Source: Collybia mongolica (taxonomy: Eukaryota; Basidiomycota; Agaricomycetes; Agaricales; Clitocybaceae). From it: 64,000 nucleotides of DNA. The notes under the pieces were generated by a model. It was not told the origin of the DNA and made no database searches. It saw nothing but the letters and a program-made list of their open reading frames with translations. The translations under genes were made by a program, and so were the position numbers. The stretch's first letter is position 1, and each line of letters starts with the position of its first letter. Below, one piece after another: positions 33,600-45,834 of the stretch. The DNA is taken from contig JAAXNY010000003.1 of NCBI GenBank assembly GCA_013420905.1, positions 310,001 to 374,000 of the forward strand. Direction: 5' to 3'.

Positions 33600-36500
33600 A
33601 TGTCGAGCTCATCGTCGTCAACGATGGACTCGAGTGGATTCAGCCAAATAGGCCGGTATGGTACTATATGCCTCATGAAGCGTCAAGAACCGGGCACAGT
33701 GGTCACGTCGTTCGGAATTGACACTGAAGAATTAACGTTTGGGAGAGATCCGACATGTGGGGTTCGATTGTACTATCCAGACGTCAGCTTGGTGCACTGT
33801 AGGATCGTATTTGAGGAGCGAAAAGTACGCAGACCTCCGACTGACCAGCGGAACTGATATAAAACCTGTGAGCAGGCTTTCCTGATTGTCCTAGGAGCCA
33901 ACGGACTTGTGGTAGATGGCTGCAAAGTCTACCCCAATGGGTCACCATCGGGCTCAGGATCGCCCATGACCGTTCCACTGACGAATAACTCGGAATTCGA
34001 AATTCATGGAAAACGGTTCCGGTTCACATACCCACCGAAAGAACTTCGCGCAGCTCTGTTCGCCACTCCAGCTCGTGAGTTCTCATTAGAACCCCTAAAC
34101 CCTTGTGGGCGTCAAACTAACTACGGTATAGGCCCGCCGCAGCGTAAGCTCCGGTTGTCGATGATACACAGTGCACAAGTGTTCTCGCCATGGCCTTCCA
34201 AAGATCCACGAGAGAACTTGCGTATCCTGAAAAGCCCGCTCAAAAATGCGTTCAAATCACCCCGAAAAGGCGGGCCCTCGACGTCGGCGCGGACGAACTT
34301 ATTTTCTGCTGCCCAGACACGTGCTGACCCGGACGAGGAGGAAGAAGCAGAAAACATTGTTCTTGTTGACGGGAACCACCCCCGCGTGGTAGAGGACGAG
34401 AAGGACCTGGTGATCCTGGAGGACGTGCAGCTTCCGGACCCGCGTTCCCAGTCGATGCCGGTTCAGCAGCATCTACAGCCACCGCCTCAGACCCCGGCGC
34501 GTCCGCGGTCGTTGTCGCGTAATACGCTGCATCGTGCAGTTTTGATCCGAAGTGCGCAACGAGCAGTGTTGCAGGCGGAACACGCGGAACGGGAACGCGA
34601 GGCAGAAGAGGAGGAGGAGATGGAGGTGTTCGAGACCGTAGCGAGCGATGCGGCGAGTGAGGGTGAGGAATCTGCAAACGAAGACGAAGACGAAATGGCT
34701 GTCAGTGATGCCAATGAGGAACATGATAATAGTGAAACAGATGAAGAAGTGGATGAATACGAGGAGGAGATGAGGGGTAGAGAAGGCGAACGAGGCTCTA
34801 CTACTCAAAAATCGACTTGGCGAAAGAGCTTGGAGCGAATTTGGCCATTCAGGAGCTCGAGCGCTCCAGTTGAGGAGGAAGAACAAGACGTTCGTCCTCA
34901 CTTTTCTTAAATCCCTGAAACTCACTAAACATTTCTGAAATAGGACGCAAGCAGCTCTTCAAACTCTGAAGACGACAAATATATTCCTTCAAATTTAGCG
35001 GATGAAGAAGACCAGGAAGATGTGGAACAAGAGAACCTTGACGTTCCAGCACCTCTCCACGCTGCTCCACAAGCAGTAACACCCGTCCGCCGGGTGCTGG
35101 GCTCATTCATGACCCCTCAAGCACGTCCCCGTATCTTCGCAGGGTCCGAACAGCCCCCTCAAGCGGAAGACACAGACGCAGCAGGCGGTGGAGGTGGTGG
35201 AAGATACTCGCTCGGCGGCGAGGCGCGCCGCGTTATACGAACAGAACAGGTGTGGAAGGTTCGTGATATTGTGGTCCCACTTGCTGGGTCTTCTGGTAGC
35301 CGTGCGGATCCGGGCGCCCCGCTCGCTGGGCCCGGTACTCCTAGGAAGGGCGCTGCTCCCATGGCGTCGCCGGCGCGTGCGAGGCCGGTCGTGGGAGAAG
35401 AAGAGCGAAAGGTGGGCGCTTGAGAACCTTGTGATGTGTTACTACAATATGCTGATTTTTACCCGCAGGCGATTCAAGAACGTCGGCGCAGTGCTCTGCG
35501 GGAGGTGGACACGTTCTTCGGGGGCGGGGTGCCTGGTATGGGCGCGTCACCAGGTAGGGGGCAAGGCCGGTCCCCTGCCAAGACTGCGTCGTCGACATCT
35601 TCTTCATCCGTCACTGGCACAGTATCGTCTGGCGCGTCGCCGATGAAGCCGACTACCCTGTTCAGCCGTGACGATGACAGTGACGATGCGGAGGAGATGG
35701 ATACGAGGAGCCTCCTAGAGAGGATGAAGGAGACCGTCGAGGGGATGAAGAGGAGGCGGAGCCTGGCTCCTGCGGGCTCTGGGACACCGGTGGCACCTGC
35801 GCGTGATGCGACAGTGGGCTTCAGCCGTTCGGGTACTGTCAGTCCGGGCAAGAGGATGGCGCCCGCGATGATGGATGTTGCGGAGGAAGAGGAAGATAAG
35901 GAGAATGTGGCTGAGTTAGAGGGGAGGATTGATGCGGAAGAGGGCGGAGAGCGAGAGGTATTTTCGTTGCTACGCCCGGGGGTCTTGGAAGAGGTGCGCG
36001 CGCGCGAGGAAGAAAGTATTATCGAGGTTGAAGAGGAGCTACTTGAGGGTGGTGTGCAGGTTGGAGAGGTGGATCCGGAGATGGAGAAGCCGGAAGAGCA
36101 GCTTAGTCCTGTGCATCCGGACGCTGTCGAAGTGCCTGTGGTGGTGGAGGAGCCTGTAGATGTGGATCCAACGCCGCCTGTGGACGGGTTTTCTAGTGCT
36201 GAGGAAGATAATGCTGACGTTCCGGCCCCCAAGAAGAACGGGCGGGCACGACTTCTGCGAGCGAAGAAACCAACTCCTGCACTAGAAGAACCGGCCGATC
36301 GACCCGTAAGTCGTTCCTTGCTTCCCCCGTTAATAGTCTTATTCATGATCTTTGAACACATTAGGAGCCAAAAAACAAGCCAAATTCGGGTCGAAAGGCC
36401 AAGACGCCTCCCACGAAACCAGTAACTGAAGAGGCGGAAGAGAACCAGTCTGAGGAAGAGCAAACTCAAGACGAACGAGCAGAACCTCCAAAGACGGCCA

Positions 36501-37459
36501 CCCGTCGTGGACGTAAAGCAGTTATTGAGGCTGCGGGCGAGGTAGAAGCTGCTCCGCCGTCCACTCGGCGCGTGCGCAAAGCAGCTACTGCCGAACCAGA
36601 AGAACCCACCGTCGCTCCCGCCGCCGCCAAACGTGGGCGCAAGGCTACCGCCGAGCCAGAGGATCCAACTCCGAAAGAAGAGAGTGCCATCCCCGCCCCT
36701 GCACGGCGTGGGCGCAAGCCAGCGACTGTGGTCACTGTTCCCACGGAGGTCACTGAGGAGGCGGAATCCGTCGCACCACTTAAACGGAGCGTACGCAAAA
36801 CTCCTGCTGCTGCAGAGGTTGAGGGGGTTAAGGAGGTGGCGGCTCCCGTCCGCAGAGGACGCACACCACAGACGGCGCCTCCGGCACTGCCTGTGCGCAA
36901 ACCCACTGCAAAGAAAACCGTAGATCAGACTACAGGTGCTGCCTCTGGCTCCGGTGGTGTCAAGCGGGGGACCCGGGCGAAGCCAATTGATGTCGAGATG
37001 GTTGACGACGACGGGAACGACCCGCTTGACTCTCTCGATGCGGAAGAATCCGAGGCCGTCGTAACGAAGCCGAAAGGCAGGAAGAAGGCCGTCAAAGTCG
37101 AGGCTGTGGAGGACGACCTGGGCAAGATCGCAGTGCCGACGACGAGGGGCACCAAAGCCAAGGCCCCTGCGGCAAAAACCCCGGCTGCTAAGCCGCGTGC
37201 AAAGAAGGTCCCTGCCACTGCTCCGGCAGTAGTGCAGGATGTAGACAAGGAGAATACGCCCGGTTCGGAAGAATCGTCATTTGTGGACGGAGATGAGCCC
37301 GTAAAGATACGCGTTTCGAGGACGAGAAAAGGCACGACTGCTACTCGAACTACCAAGGTCAAGCAAGAAGATACCGAGCGTTCGGAGAGTGCTGCCCCAG
37401 AGCCTGAGGTCACTCGTGGAAGGAGCGTACGGGCGGCGCGAACGAGGGCAAGAACGTAA
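33600..37459 (+). CDS. FHA-domain nuclear protein with AT-hook-like tail
   Basis: Six exons: 33600-33824, 33876-34074, 34132-34889, 34944-35411, 35469-36305, 36365-37459 (1193 aa). The FHA domain (about 20-125) is clear from LTFGRDPTCGVRLYYPDVSL, HCRIVFEE and GANGLVVDG; FHA domains bind phosphothreonine. The remainder is low-complexity: acidic runs, KSPRK- and SPxK-type sites, and from about 840 a lysine/alanine-rich tail with repeated GRK/GRKP cores (RRGRK, KRGRK, RRGRKP) resembling AT-hooks for minor-groove DNA binding. This suggests a chromosome-associated protein, in outline like Ki-67 (FHA plus long basic tail), but homology is not shown. The second intron (34075-34131) is a multiple of three without stop, so it could be retained. 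Confidence 0.85.
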
Positions 37460-38244
37460 ATCTAAAGATGGGACATACGTATGTACTATCGGTACTTTTT
37501 TTCTTTCTTGTGTTGTATGAATATTCCTTGTCACTTCTATGTTTACCATGTATACCCCTATGGAGTTTTAAAGCACAGACGGGCTCTGCCGGTTGATGTT
37601 CTTTTCAGATCTACATTCAAAGACACATGTTGTTATCGCGAGTGCTGTATCTGTAGTAGCCTTCCTTTGGAAGTACCAATCGTAGGCCGACGGTAGCTAT
37701 TCTCATATTCCGCATCCCTTGTGTCTACACCTATTTCCGCGGGTCGGAAATGCGGCTATTTTGGATGGTGGTAATCATGTACCTCCTGCGCAGTCACTAG
37801 TCACTACGAAGAGTCCTACTTTCGCGACGAAACTCTAAGCCGCTTGAGAGCAACATTTCCTACTTAGGCCACACGAAACGCAAGTCACTCTCGATGACCG
37901 TCACTAACATCATTACTCTAATGGCTGTCGATGAAAAATGCGTTGAACCCGTCCCACTATCTGAAATGAAGGATACATTATTCCGAATTCGATATATTAC
38001 ACGTAATATCCATAATCAGACAAGACAATCATAGATGACTCCTAGTCAAAAATATGAGTCTGCCAGGATGACCACACCGCACGACATTTACCCAACCCAG
38101 AAACTGAAGATGCTCTTCCCATTGATACTTTTACACTCTGGCGCTATCAATATAATCAGCTGGGCGAAACTGGCAACCCAGCGGTTCCGCCCAGCTCATG
38201 CGCCTCGTCTGTCCCGCAGACTCTTGGTCAATCTGACAATCTCA
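37460..38244. other. Convergent 3' regions
   Basis: Between the FHA gene and the minus-strand small protein. No gene seen. Confidence 0.5.
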
Positions 38245-38796
38245 CTAATGTTCTGATAACACAATCAAGAAGCGACGAAGAAGTGGATTGGACTTGGCTT
38301 TCCCTTTGGGAAAGTACTTGCCCGTGTTGCGAATATACTTCGCCAGGGCCTTGGTTGAGGTGAATTTTCGGGAGATGACTTGCCCGGAGGCTTTGGCGTC
38401 TACAAGGTCGACAAGATTGACGTAGACTCCCTTTAGGGTCTGTGAGGTGGAATAAGAGAGTCAGCAGAGCGTCAAAATATTCTATTTGAGTGATAAAAGC
38501 GAAATAAGCGCGCGCACCTCCTGACATGCATGGATGCTGGTCAAGTTAGCCGCTTCCCCCACACCAATCGTCTCACACAGGCTCTGCCACGCCTGCAGGC
38601 TGCTCACATTCCCCCCGAAAAGGCTGATGAAACCAATCGACACAGCCTCTCCAAGGTACCCCCGGCGCTCCTCCTTGTACTTTTTGGACTTCTTCCCCCA
38701 CCCTTCTTGCAGAGCCAGGCGCTTGAAGTTCACGATGAGCGACGCAGTGGGGTCAGGCTCGAAGTTGGGATATCGTGGCATGGTGGTCGAGGACAT
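38245..38796 (-). CDS. Small conserved-looking protein, function unknown
   Basis: Two exons on the minus strand: 38796-38518 and 38439-38245 (157 aa). The protein begins MSSTTMPRYPNFEPDP, is helical and basic, and includes GWGKKSKKYKEERRGYLGEA, ITS/TSIHACQE and a C-terminal STKALAKYIRNTGKYFPKGK. No signal peptide or membrane segment. The look is of a compact nuclear or cytosolic protein; I recall no named family for it. The intron is GT-AG and the frame runs across it cleanly. Confidence 0.8.
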
Positions 38797-39264
38797 GGTG
38801 GGTGAGCTGTTCCTTGGTGACCGTTGGGGGAAGGAGGCAATGTGTGGGCAGGTGATGGAACTTCCTAGCTTAGTCAGAAGCCTCGAGGAGTGTGTGTGTA
38901 CTCAGGCTTCCGTTCTTTCAAGCGCCAAGGTCTAGATGATTTTCAGATTAGAACTGACCGTCCTTCCAAGTCGAGTAAGTGCCAGGGCTGGCCGAGGTCC
39001 CGTGCATCGTTATAGCGCCAGATCCAGCGCTAAATGACTGCCCCTACCTCTTCACTTTGCACATACAATCCTCACTGAGAGTTGGAGTCTGGGGCGGCTC
39101 ACAGGTGGGACAACACATCACGTCCATCTTAGAAGCAAGTGGAATTTTGAGTCTCAGATTCCCAAAACAGGAGGCGTGTTGCTTACTGTTATTTGCTTTA
39201 CGCGTCGTCCGACCCTGATATTGCAAGGGGAACATAGGCGTACTTTGGACCCGGCCATTATGAT
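38797..39264. other. Intergenic, no gene seen
   Basis: Upstream region of the minus-strand small protein gene and 5' flank of the tRNA gene. Confidence 0.5.
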
Positions 39265-39345
39265 GGGCTCTTGGCACAGGGGTAGCGCGCACGCTTCGCA
39301 TTTACAGCTTGCGTGAGGTCGTGGGTTCAATTCCCACAGTGTCCA
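39265..39345 (+). tRNA. tRNA-Ala (anticodon CGC), with short intron
   Basis: D region GGCACAGGGGTAGCGCGC, anticodon stem CACGC/GCGTG, loop TTCGCA-[9-base intron]-T giving CGC, T arm GTGGGTTCAATTCCCAC, discriminator A. The acceptor stem GGGCTCT/AGTGTCC has one T-T mismatch and one G-T pair, so function is likely but not certain. It is identical over all 81 bases to the copy at 43894-43974. Confidence 0.85.
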
Positions 39346-39715
39346 CTTTTTGGGCCCTCCTGACGCAGAGTGCGACCTCCAGGGCGGGTCGCATCATGAA
39401 TGTATGCGCTTCCTCGTGTATGATCGAGTGTGTCCAACTGTTGTTTTTAGTAATAATGCACGAAAGCAATGCGTAAGTGTAGCTCGCTCTAAACAGGCAG
39501 AGCTACCAAATCTAAGGTAAGTAACTATCTTCACAAAGTCTGTAGTCAGTCCTATGTATATCCCAAGACCCTTATATATGATGCAAAATGATCATTACCG
39601 TACAGCCAAAAAAAACTGCCCTGCACCAATATCAACACCGTGCAATGCGTATAGCCCTGGTCGTATATGGCCCGACATGTAGCATGTGCATGTTACTTGC
39701 ATGGGGCCCAGGGGA
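39346..39715. other. Gap between tRNA and GT69 gene
   Basis: No gene seen. It holds the 3' end region of the minus-strand glycosyltransferase. Confidence 0.5.
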
Positions 39716-41402
39716 TTACACCCCGGGCATGCTCCTGTTGTGTCGAACGTGGACTGCGTCGGGGCGTACCGATCTGTTAGACACCTTTTCCCAGATGGGA
39801 TCGACGTCTGGCCCGTCAAGGTCCCCGGCGCCGTCCCAGCCCCAGCACCACACTTTGTAGTCAATTGAGAACATGTAGGGTTTTGACGGAAAACAGGTTA
39901 GCACGCACCGTGACTAGGACCGGGCTCGAACTCAAGCGGCTCACTCTCTTCCTCGGTGAAGAGCCGGTCGTGGGGACCGAACCACGCGCGGTCTTGCGGG
40001 TCAGTACGGGGATCGTCGGGGAGCCCACCTAGGCGTGCGTAACCGCGGATGGCGGTGAGATTCCTGCGTGCGGGGTGGATTATGTCGAATACTTTCTACT
40101 TTGGGGGTCAGTCACGTCGGGTGGAGGCTGTGGGAGGAGTCTACTCACCTTGTCGTACGCGAGCTTCACGCGCGGGACCATCATGATTCTGCCGTAGCCT
40201 GCCTCCCAGTAGTCGTTGCAAATAAGACTGCACTCGCTGGCGCTGCACTCGCCCTCCGTGATGCGTGCCATGCGGAAGTGGACGGGGGACGGCGAGTAGA
40301 AGGGGGCGGGGTCGAGGATGGCGATGCCATTCCAGCAGGACTGGACCTGGACAGGGAGGTGGTGCTGGAAGCGCTGCGAGGAGGTGGGGTGGTGGAATAT
40401 GCGCTCGAACGGCGTGTTCTCGAGGGCGGTGCCGTTGATGTCGCGCGCGACCCAGTTGTCGTAGAATACGGGCAAGGCGTTCTCCTCGTGGTACATGTAG
40501 TCGGCGGCGCAGGTGATGCCGGCGCTGTTCTTGCGGCTCTGGTAGATGAGCTCGAGGAGGTCGTCGACGCAGGGGAGGATGTCGTTCATGAAGATGATGG
40601 TGTCAAAGTACTCGTTCTCGGAGTCGCGCAGCTCGTAGAGCGGGACGAAGGCGGCGTTGCGGACCTCGGCGAGGTACTCGATGCGGTGGTTGAACGCGCC
40701 GCGCGTGCGCATGGAGGTGCGGATAGTGATGCGCATGCCGACGCTGCGCGTGAGGGCGTCGAATATGCGCAGGAGGGCCTTAGTCTGGTCGATGGAGCCA
40801 TTTTCGTAAATGGAGACGAAGACGTTGTGGTACCCCAGGATGGCCGCAACGCGGAAGAGAGTGGCGAAGAGGTCGGGGATGACGTCGAAGGAGTTGTAGA
40901 GGTTGATGGCGATGAAGTACTTGTGGTCACTCAACACGATGTCCCCTCGGGAATTGTGCCTGTGGTCGTCGTCGGCGCCCCCGAATAACTGAGAGAACCA
41001 GGACCTGCTCGCGGGCGCATTGTGTCCGATGAGTGGGGCATACCGTTCCATGGCCTGCTGGACATAAAGCGGCTGTGCGTTCCGCGTGCATTCTTTCGTG
41101 TGGTGTGGTGACAAGGATGTGAGGAGTTTCAGTACGCGCAAACGCTGTTCGAGTGTTGGCATCTGGATTGGTTGCCGGCTTTGCTGGTGGGATTTTGCTG
41201 GAATGTGTTTGCTCCGCCACGTCGGAGTAAACTGCGCCGCCGGAGAGGATGTTAACCGGAGAGAAGGCATTAGAAAAGCAACGATACTTACTACAGTCCA
41301 AGGAAACAAACGCGAAAAGATGAATCCAAATAGCACCCCGATTGCCAGCGCTACTGGTGTCGGTATCCGCCGCATGCGGGAAAGCTTAGCCCGCTTGCCC
41401 AT
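39716..41402 (-). CDS. GT69-family mannosyltransferase (CAP59/CMT1-like)
   Basis: Three exons on the minus strand: 41402-40149, 40095-39909, 39852-39716 (525 aa). Type II membrane layout: short basic N-terminus, one membrane helix (VALAIGVLFGFIFSRLFPW), then a luminal catalytic domain with the family blocks FIAINLYNSFDVIP, VFVSIYENGSIDQTK, FMNDILPCVDDLLELIYQS, GITCAADYMYHEE, FYDNWVARDINGT, VQSCWNGIAILD, and in the last exon CWGWDGAGDLDGPDVDP. GT69 enzymes of basidiomycetes (known from Cryptococcus CAP59 and CMT1) act in capsule or cell-wall mannan synthesis in the secretory path. The first splice acceptor (before AAAGTATTCGAC) gives DKKVFDIIHP and is the least certain point. Confidence 0.88.
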
Positions 41403-41825
41403 CCCGTAGAGAGCTTTCTACTATGCCACGCTGTGTCCAGTCAAGTAGAGCGGCGTATGTGAGTGCTGGCTAGGGTGCTGGCTCCATGGCTTAGCTTAAC
41501 GGAGGCATGTGGGTGGGAATTCCACGCACCGAGGAAGACGGTAGAAATTCCAAATTTCCGGTGTTTTGAGGGATTCCACCTACAAAGACAAGCCTCCTTT
41601 GAGGGCTAGGATATTATTCGAGGAAAGATGGAGAGATGGCTGGTCAACCAAAAAGCAAAGCCTCTGGTTGAAGTGTAACAGGAATGAAGTGTGGATTATA
41701 AACGAAATTTCCGGAAATGGTTACATCCAAGGACCAATTCTGTCACGCTTGTTTCTTCCCTTATAACCGCGCCTACCCTTTATTTTCCTTTTCTCTCTTT
41801 CTAGTTTCATTCGGTCCTTCGTTGT
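41403..41825. promoter_or_regulatory. Shared intergenic region of divergent GT69 and SGNH genes
   Basis: 423 bases between two head-to-head starts. It must hold both promoters. Pyrimidine-rich stretches (41785-41820) lie before the SGNH start. No defined binding site could be named. Confidence 0.45.
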
Positions 41826-43518
41826 ATGCAACGGCGCTCAGGCAGGGGGCAAGCTCATATCTCGCCTCCCATACAGCACTCCCCAGAGATGGGGTCAGAT
41901 TCGGAGAAGGGCTCGAGGCTGAGCCAGCGCAACTTCGGCGTCACCAATCGTATCTGGCTCATAATATCCCTCATTCTCTTCATCGTTCTCTTCACCCATT
42001 ACGCACTACCGTCAACTCCACCTACGTTGACTAGAAGGCCGTATTCCTCGGCAAACCTCAAGTCCAAGAACTATTTGAATGCCTCCGAGGCGGAACCAAA
42101 TCCGTTCCCTTTTTGCCCAGCGTATGGGCCTGGGGACGAGATTGGCAAGAAGTATGGCGCACAGACACTGTCGAAGAGCAGGATGCATCTCGGGAGTGGT
42201 GACCGCGTACAAAGGGTATTGAACAGGGCGCTGGCGGGACACCCAGTTACGATTAGTATCCTGGGCGGCTCGAGTATGTTTGCTTTCTTTCACTTGCGGG
42301 TGCGAACTAATTGGCTTTGTCAGTCTCTGCTTGCCACGGCGCTGGCGACGACCCAATATCCCCCACATGCTACCCCTCGTTGTTTTTCGAATGGTGGAAC
42401 TCGGTCTTCCCCCACCCGGCCACAGAGCTGACCAATGGCGCCATGAGACGTACTAACTCGGGATATTTTGGATTCTGCAACGCGCATCACCTTCCAGATG
42501 TTACTGACCTAGTCATCATTGAACTTGACAGTGAAGATACCCCGTAGGTTCTTACTATACTGCGCGAAAACAAACAATTTCTCAAGTCTTGTCTTGTAGT
42601 GACCCAGATATGATGGAAAACTTCGAAACACTGATTCGATCCATTCTTATTCGCCCAGATCATCCCGCCGTCCTTCTCCTAGGACATTTCAGCCCCCAGG
42701 TGCATCAGACCCACGGCTTCAACGGGCCCGACCATCTGCACAATGTCGTCGCTCAATTCTATGACGTCCCGCACATCAGCATCAAGTCCGCTCTGTTCCC
42801 AGATTACATGAAGGACCAAAAGTTGATCTCCAAATACTACACCGACCCGGTCCTGTCCAGCCCACTCGGGCACGAGCTCATCGCCGACATCCTCATCGCC
42901 TACCTCCAATCGCAAATATGTACCGCATGGGCCATCGTCAGTGGTTCCTCATTCGACAACGTCCCCGTCCACTCCGTCGAGTCGCCTCCAGGTGCTCACG
43001 GCCCCTTCGGCGGTGTTGGCCAACGCAAGGGTGTTCCAGAGCCTGGCCAGAAGGGCAAAGACTCGCTCGACGCGGACGGGAATCGTGTGAAGCCCGACCC
43101 GGCCTCAGCCAATCCAGCCTACGATGAGTCATTACACATCCCTCCTGGGCGCATCAATACCCGGCCTGGGGGCCGCGCATTCCAGGAGATCGCACCGTAC
43201 TGCGTGTCCGCGAACGACCTCATCAACCCGCTCCCGCCCTCCCTGTTCTACGGCTCGGGGTGGCACGTGTATCACGCGCCCTCTGGCGGAGGCGGGACGC
43301 TGCGCACGACGTCGCACTACTGGCACTCGACGCTCCCGACGAGCAAGCTGCGCATACCGTTGCAAGTGGGTGCGGGGGATATCGGGGTGTACTACTTGAG
43401 GGAGCCGATGTCGCAGGTTGGGGAGGGGAGTGCGGTCGAGTGCTGGGTGGATGATAATTATGGGGGCGCGAAGGTGATCGAAAATGCTGCAGATATCAAA
43501 GAGGCGACGCCTGCGTAG
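41826..43518 (+). CDS. Membrane-anchored SGNH/GDSL-like hydrolase
   Basis: Three exons: 41826-42273, 42324-42543, 42600-43518 (528 aa; a start at 41889 would give 507 aa). After a polar N-terminus comes one membrane helix (IWLIISLILFIVLFTHYAL), then a luminal domain. SGNH-like blocks: ISILGGS as block I, a VIIELDSED strand, a catalytic region ending SSPLGHELIADILIAYL with a conserved His, and a C-terminal beta-rich part (GWHVYHAPSGGG, WVDDNYGG). SGNH enzymes add or remove acyl groups, including on polysaccharides. Its divergent pairing with a GT69 enzyme suggests action on the same glycan; that is inference. Confidence 0.75.
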
Positions 43519-43893
43519 GTGTTTTCTGCTTGTTTCTTTATTGTATGCTGCTGATGGGAATTGGATTCAGGCTGGCGGTCATTGACCACTTTGTGTCGCG
43601 TGGCTCACATTTTGTAGAGTGTGTGTTACTGGGTGAGGAGGGCGAGGGGGTTCCTATATTTAAAATAATTGGTGTCTTCTCCACTTGAGCATTGGGGGGG
43701 ATGGGTAGAAGGGCTGCTTGTGACTTAGATTATGCTTTGACTATCCTGCGTTTATTTTTTCGCAGCTTGTACACATGGACGATCTCTATACTAATTTTTG
43801 ACCTGAGTGCTTGTCGAAACTTGCTAATGAAGCCCATCCTTCTAAACCTTAAGCTCAAAGCCTTCCACCCACAAACCCGGGAGGAAAAAAGAG
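43519..43893. other. Gap, no gene seen
   Basis: 3' flank of the SGNH gene up to the minus-strand tRNA-Ala. Short frames only. Confidence 0.5.
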
Positions 43894-43974
43894 TGGACAC
43901 TGTGGGAATTGAACCCACGACCTCACGCAAGCTGTAAATGCGAAGCGTGCGCGCTACCCCTGTGCCAAGAGCCC
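43894..43974 (-). tRNA. tRNA-Ala (anticodon CGC), second identical copy, inverted
   Basis: Reverse complement is identical to 39265-39345 over 81 bases, including the 9-base intron and the acceptor mismatch. Flanking bases do not match beyond the gene, so the copying was limited to the tRNA or the flanks have since diverged. A run of T suitable for polymerase III termination follows the copy (GTCCACTCTTTTTT). Confidence 0.85.
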
Positions 43975-44129
43975 TGCGGGGGATCGCTTCAATTATAACC
44001 GACCCGTCTCGATTGAGCTATTGACGTGTGTTTATCAAAAGCTTCCACCAGGAAATTTTGGAGATTAGACTGGACTCGTCGGATTAGACGGTGAGCACTG
44101 GTCCTTGATATCGTTCTCTTGCTCTAGGG

Positions 44130-45834
44130 ATGCCTTCAACGAAGCCAAGTAAAAGCGCACCGGCGAAGAAGGGATCACGCTCCGCAACGGGGGCGCCCTC
44201 GCAACACAACCAAGCAAGTCGGAAAGGCAAGCGCGCCTGGCGCAAAAATGTCGATATCGAGGATGTGGAGGAGGGGTTGGAGGGCATGAGGGCTGAAGAG
44301 AGGGTTACGGGGTAGGCGCTCCGCTGGAAATGTGTTGGTCGTTTGCTGATCTCTTGTGAAGGACGGCGTTGCAGAAAACACAAGACAGCGATTTATTCCA
44401 GATAGATATCAAAGGGGACGACCAGAGTGTGTTTCATAATCCGAATGTATGTTACTTTGTGGACTACTGACGGGGACATACAGTACGGAAGGCCTTGCCC
44501 AGGTTCTCTAAATCCGAGCTCACGTCCACAAAAATCCTCGCGCAGCGCTCTGCGGTCCCCGCCGTCTTTTCGCGCCCAACGCCCACGTCGAACAAGCGGA
44601 AGTCGCTCGTCAGCCGCGAGGAGAAGGAACGGCTACTGCGCATCGGCAAGCGCCCGCGGAAGGGCCCGTTCAACAGCGTCGTCGACCCGGCCGAACTCGG
44701 CTCGGGCAGCGGGACGTTGGAGTTGAGCGAGGCTGTGAAGAACAGCGGGAGCTACGATCCGTGGGGCCCCGAGCCGGTAGAGGAGGAGCTCAAGGACGGC
44801 CTTGAGACCGTCCAAAAGAAGAAAATCAAGGTGCGTTTCCGCCATTTTGCAGCCAGTAATTCCAAAAAAAAACAAACCTAACGATAGATCACGTCCCTTA
44901 GGCCCCCGTGCTCAGCCATCCCAAAGACATCATCGCAGTCCCCGCGATCAGCGAGCCCCACCAAGGCACGTCGTACAATCCGCCCGTGGATGCGCATCAG
45001 GCGCTGCTGCTGGAGGCGCACGAGAAGGAGGAGCGGCGGGTACGGGATGCGGAGAAGCTGGCGGAGGTGAAGGACAAAATTGAGGGCGCTCGGAGGGAGG
45101 TAGAGGAGGAAAACCCTGCCGTCGCACCGGGGATGAAAGTGGACGGCCCCACCCATGACGAGGAGGATGCGGATGAGGACGGCGAGGAGGCACCGGGAAA
45201 GAAGCCCCCACCGCGGAAGACCCAGTCGCAGCGAAAGAAGGCTGCTCGGCTACTTGCTGAGGTACGTGTACACGCCCGTTGCGCCTGCAGCTCTCCGTAG
45301 ATCTAACGCCGTCTTTGGCAGAAACGCGCACTGGCTGAGAGGGTGGCAAGAAAACGGATGATGGCGGTGATACCGTCCGCGAAGATGTTGCGCCGCACGA
45401 ATGCGAAACTGGCGTCTGCGCGCGAGGAGGAGTTGCTCAAGAAGCAGCTGGCGGTGCGCGAGAATCTGAAGCGGAGGGGCTTGGCGGGACAGAAGCTCGG
45501 AAAGCACAAGGTGCCGGAGGGCGGGGTGGACGTCCAACTCGGCGAGGAGCTGAGCGAGAGTTTGCGGGCACTCAAGGTTCGTCATTTTCATGCGTTTTTG
45601 GCTTGTGCAGTGATGAGTATGGTTTTTAGCCGGAGGGAAACCTCTTCCGGGACCGGTTCTTAAGCTTGCAGCAGCGAGCGCTTATCGAGCCTCGGGTGCC
45701 TGTTCTGTATGTGGAGCTTCTTTCTCCGGGGTGGCCTGCTTCTGACTCCTGCGTGCTTTTTTTGTTCCAGGCCGAAGAAGCATAGGACAAAGATTGTGGA
45801 GTATGAGAAACATGCATGGAAGCGTTTTGAATGA
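44130..45834 (+). CDS. NOP53: NOP53/GLTSCR2-type ribosome biogenesis factor
   Basis: Late 60S ribosomal subunit assembly factor that in yeast recruits the exosome helicase Mtr4. Seven exons: 44130-44311, 44362-44426, 44484-44830, 44902-45261, 45322-45576, 45630-45706, 45771-45834 (449 aa). Family marks are GKRAWRKNVDIEDVEEGLE near the N-terminus, DSDLFQID, the middle AYDPWG-like box (GSYDPWGPEP), the long charged helix with QSQRKKAARLLAE and KLGKHKVPEGGVDVQLGEELSESLRALKPEGN, and the C-terminal end VEYEKHAWKRFE. All junctions keep frame. The gene is followed within 1 kb by a decayed copy of its own middle part. Confidence 0.93.

Noticed and set aside
35474..36469. 331-codon minus-strand Ser/Thr-rich frame
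   Set aside because: Antisense of the low-complexity part of the FHA protein; its composition is explained by the GC-rich coding strand.
40068..40988. 306-codon plus-strand frame rich in Val, Glu and Asp
   Set aside because: It is the antisense of the GT69 gene, whose minus-strand frame carries all family motifs.
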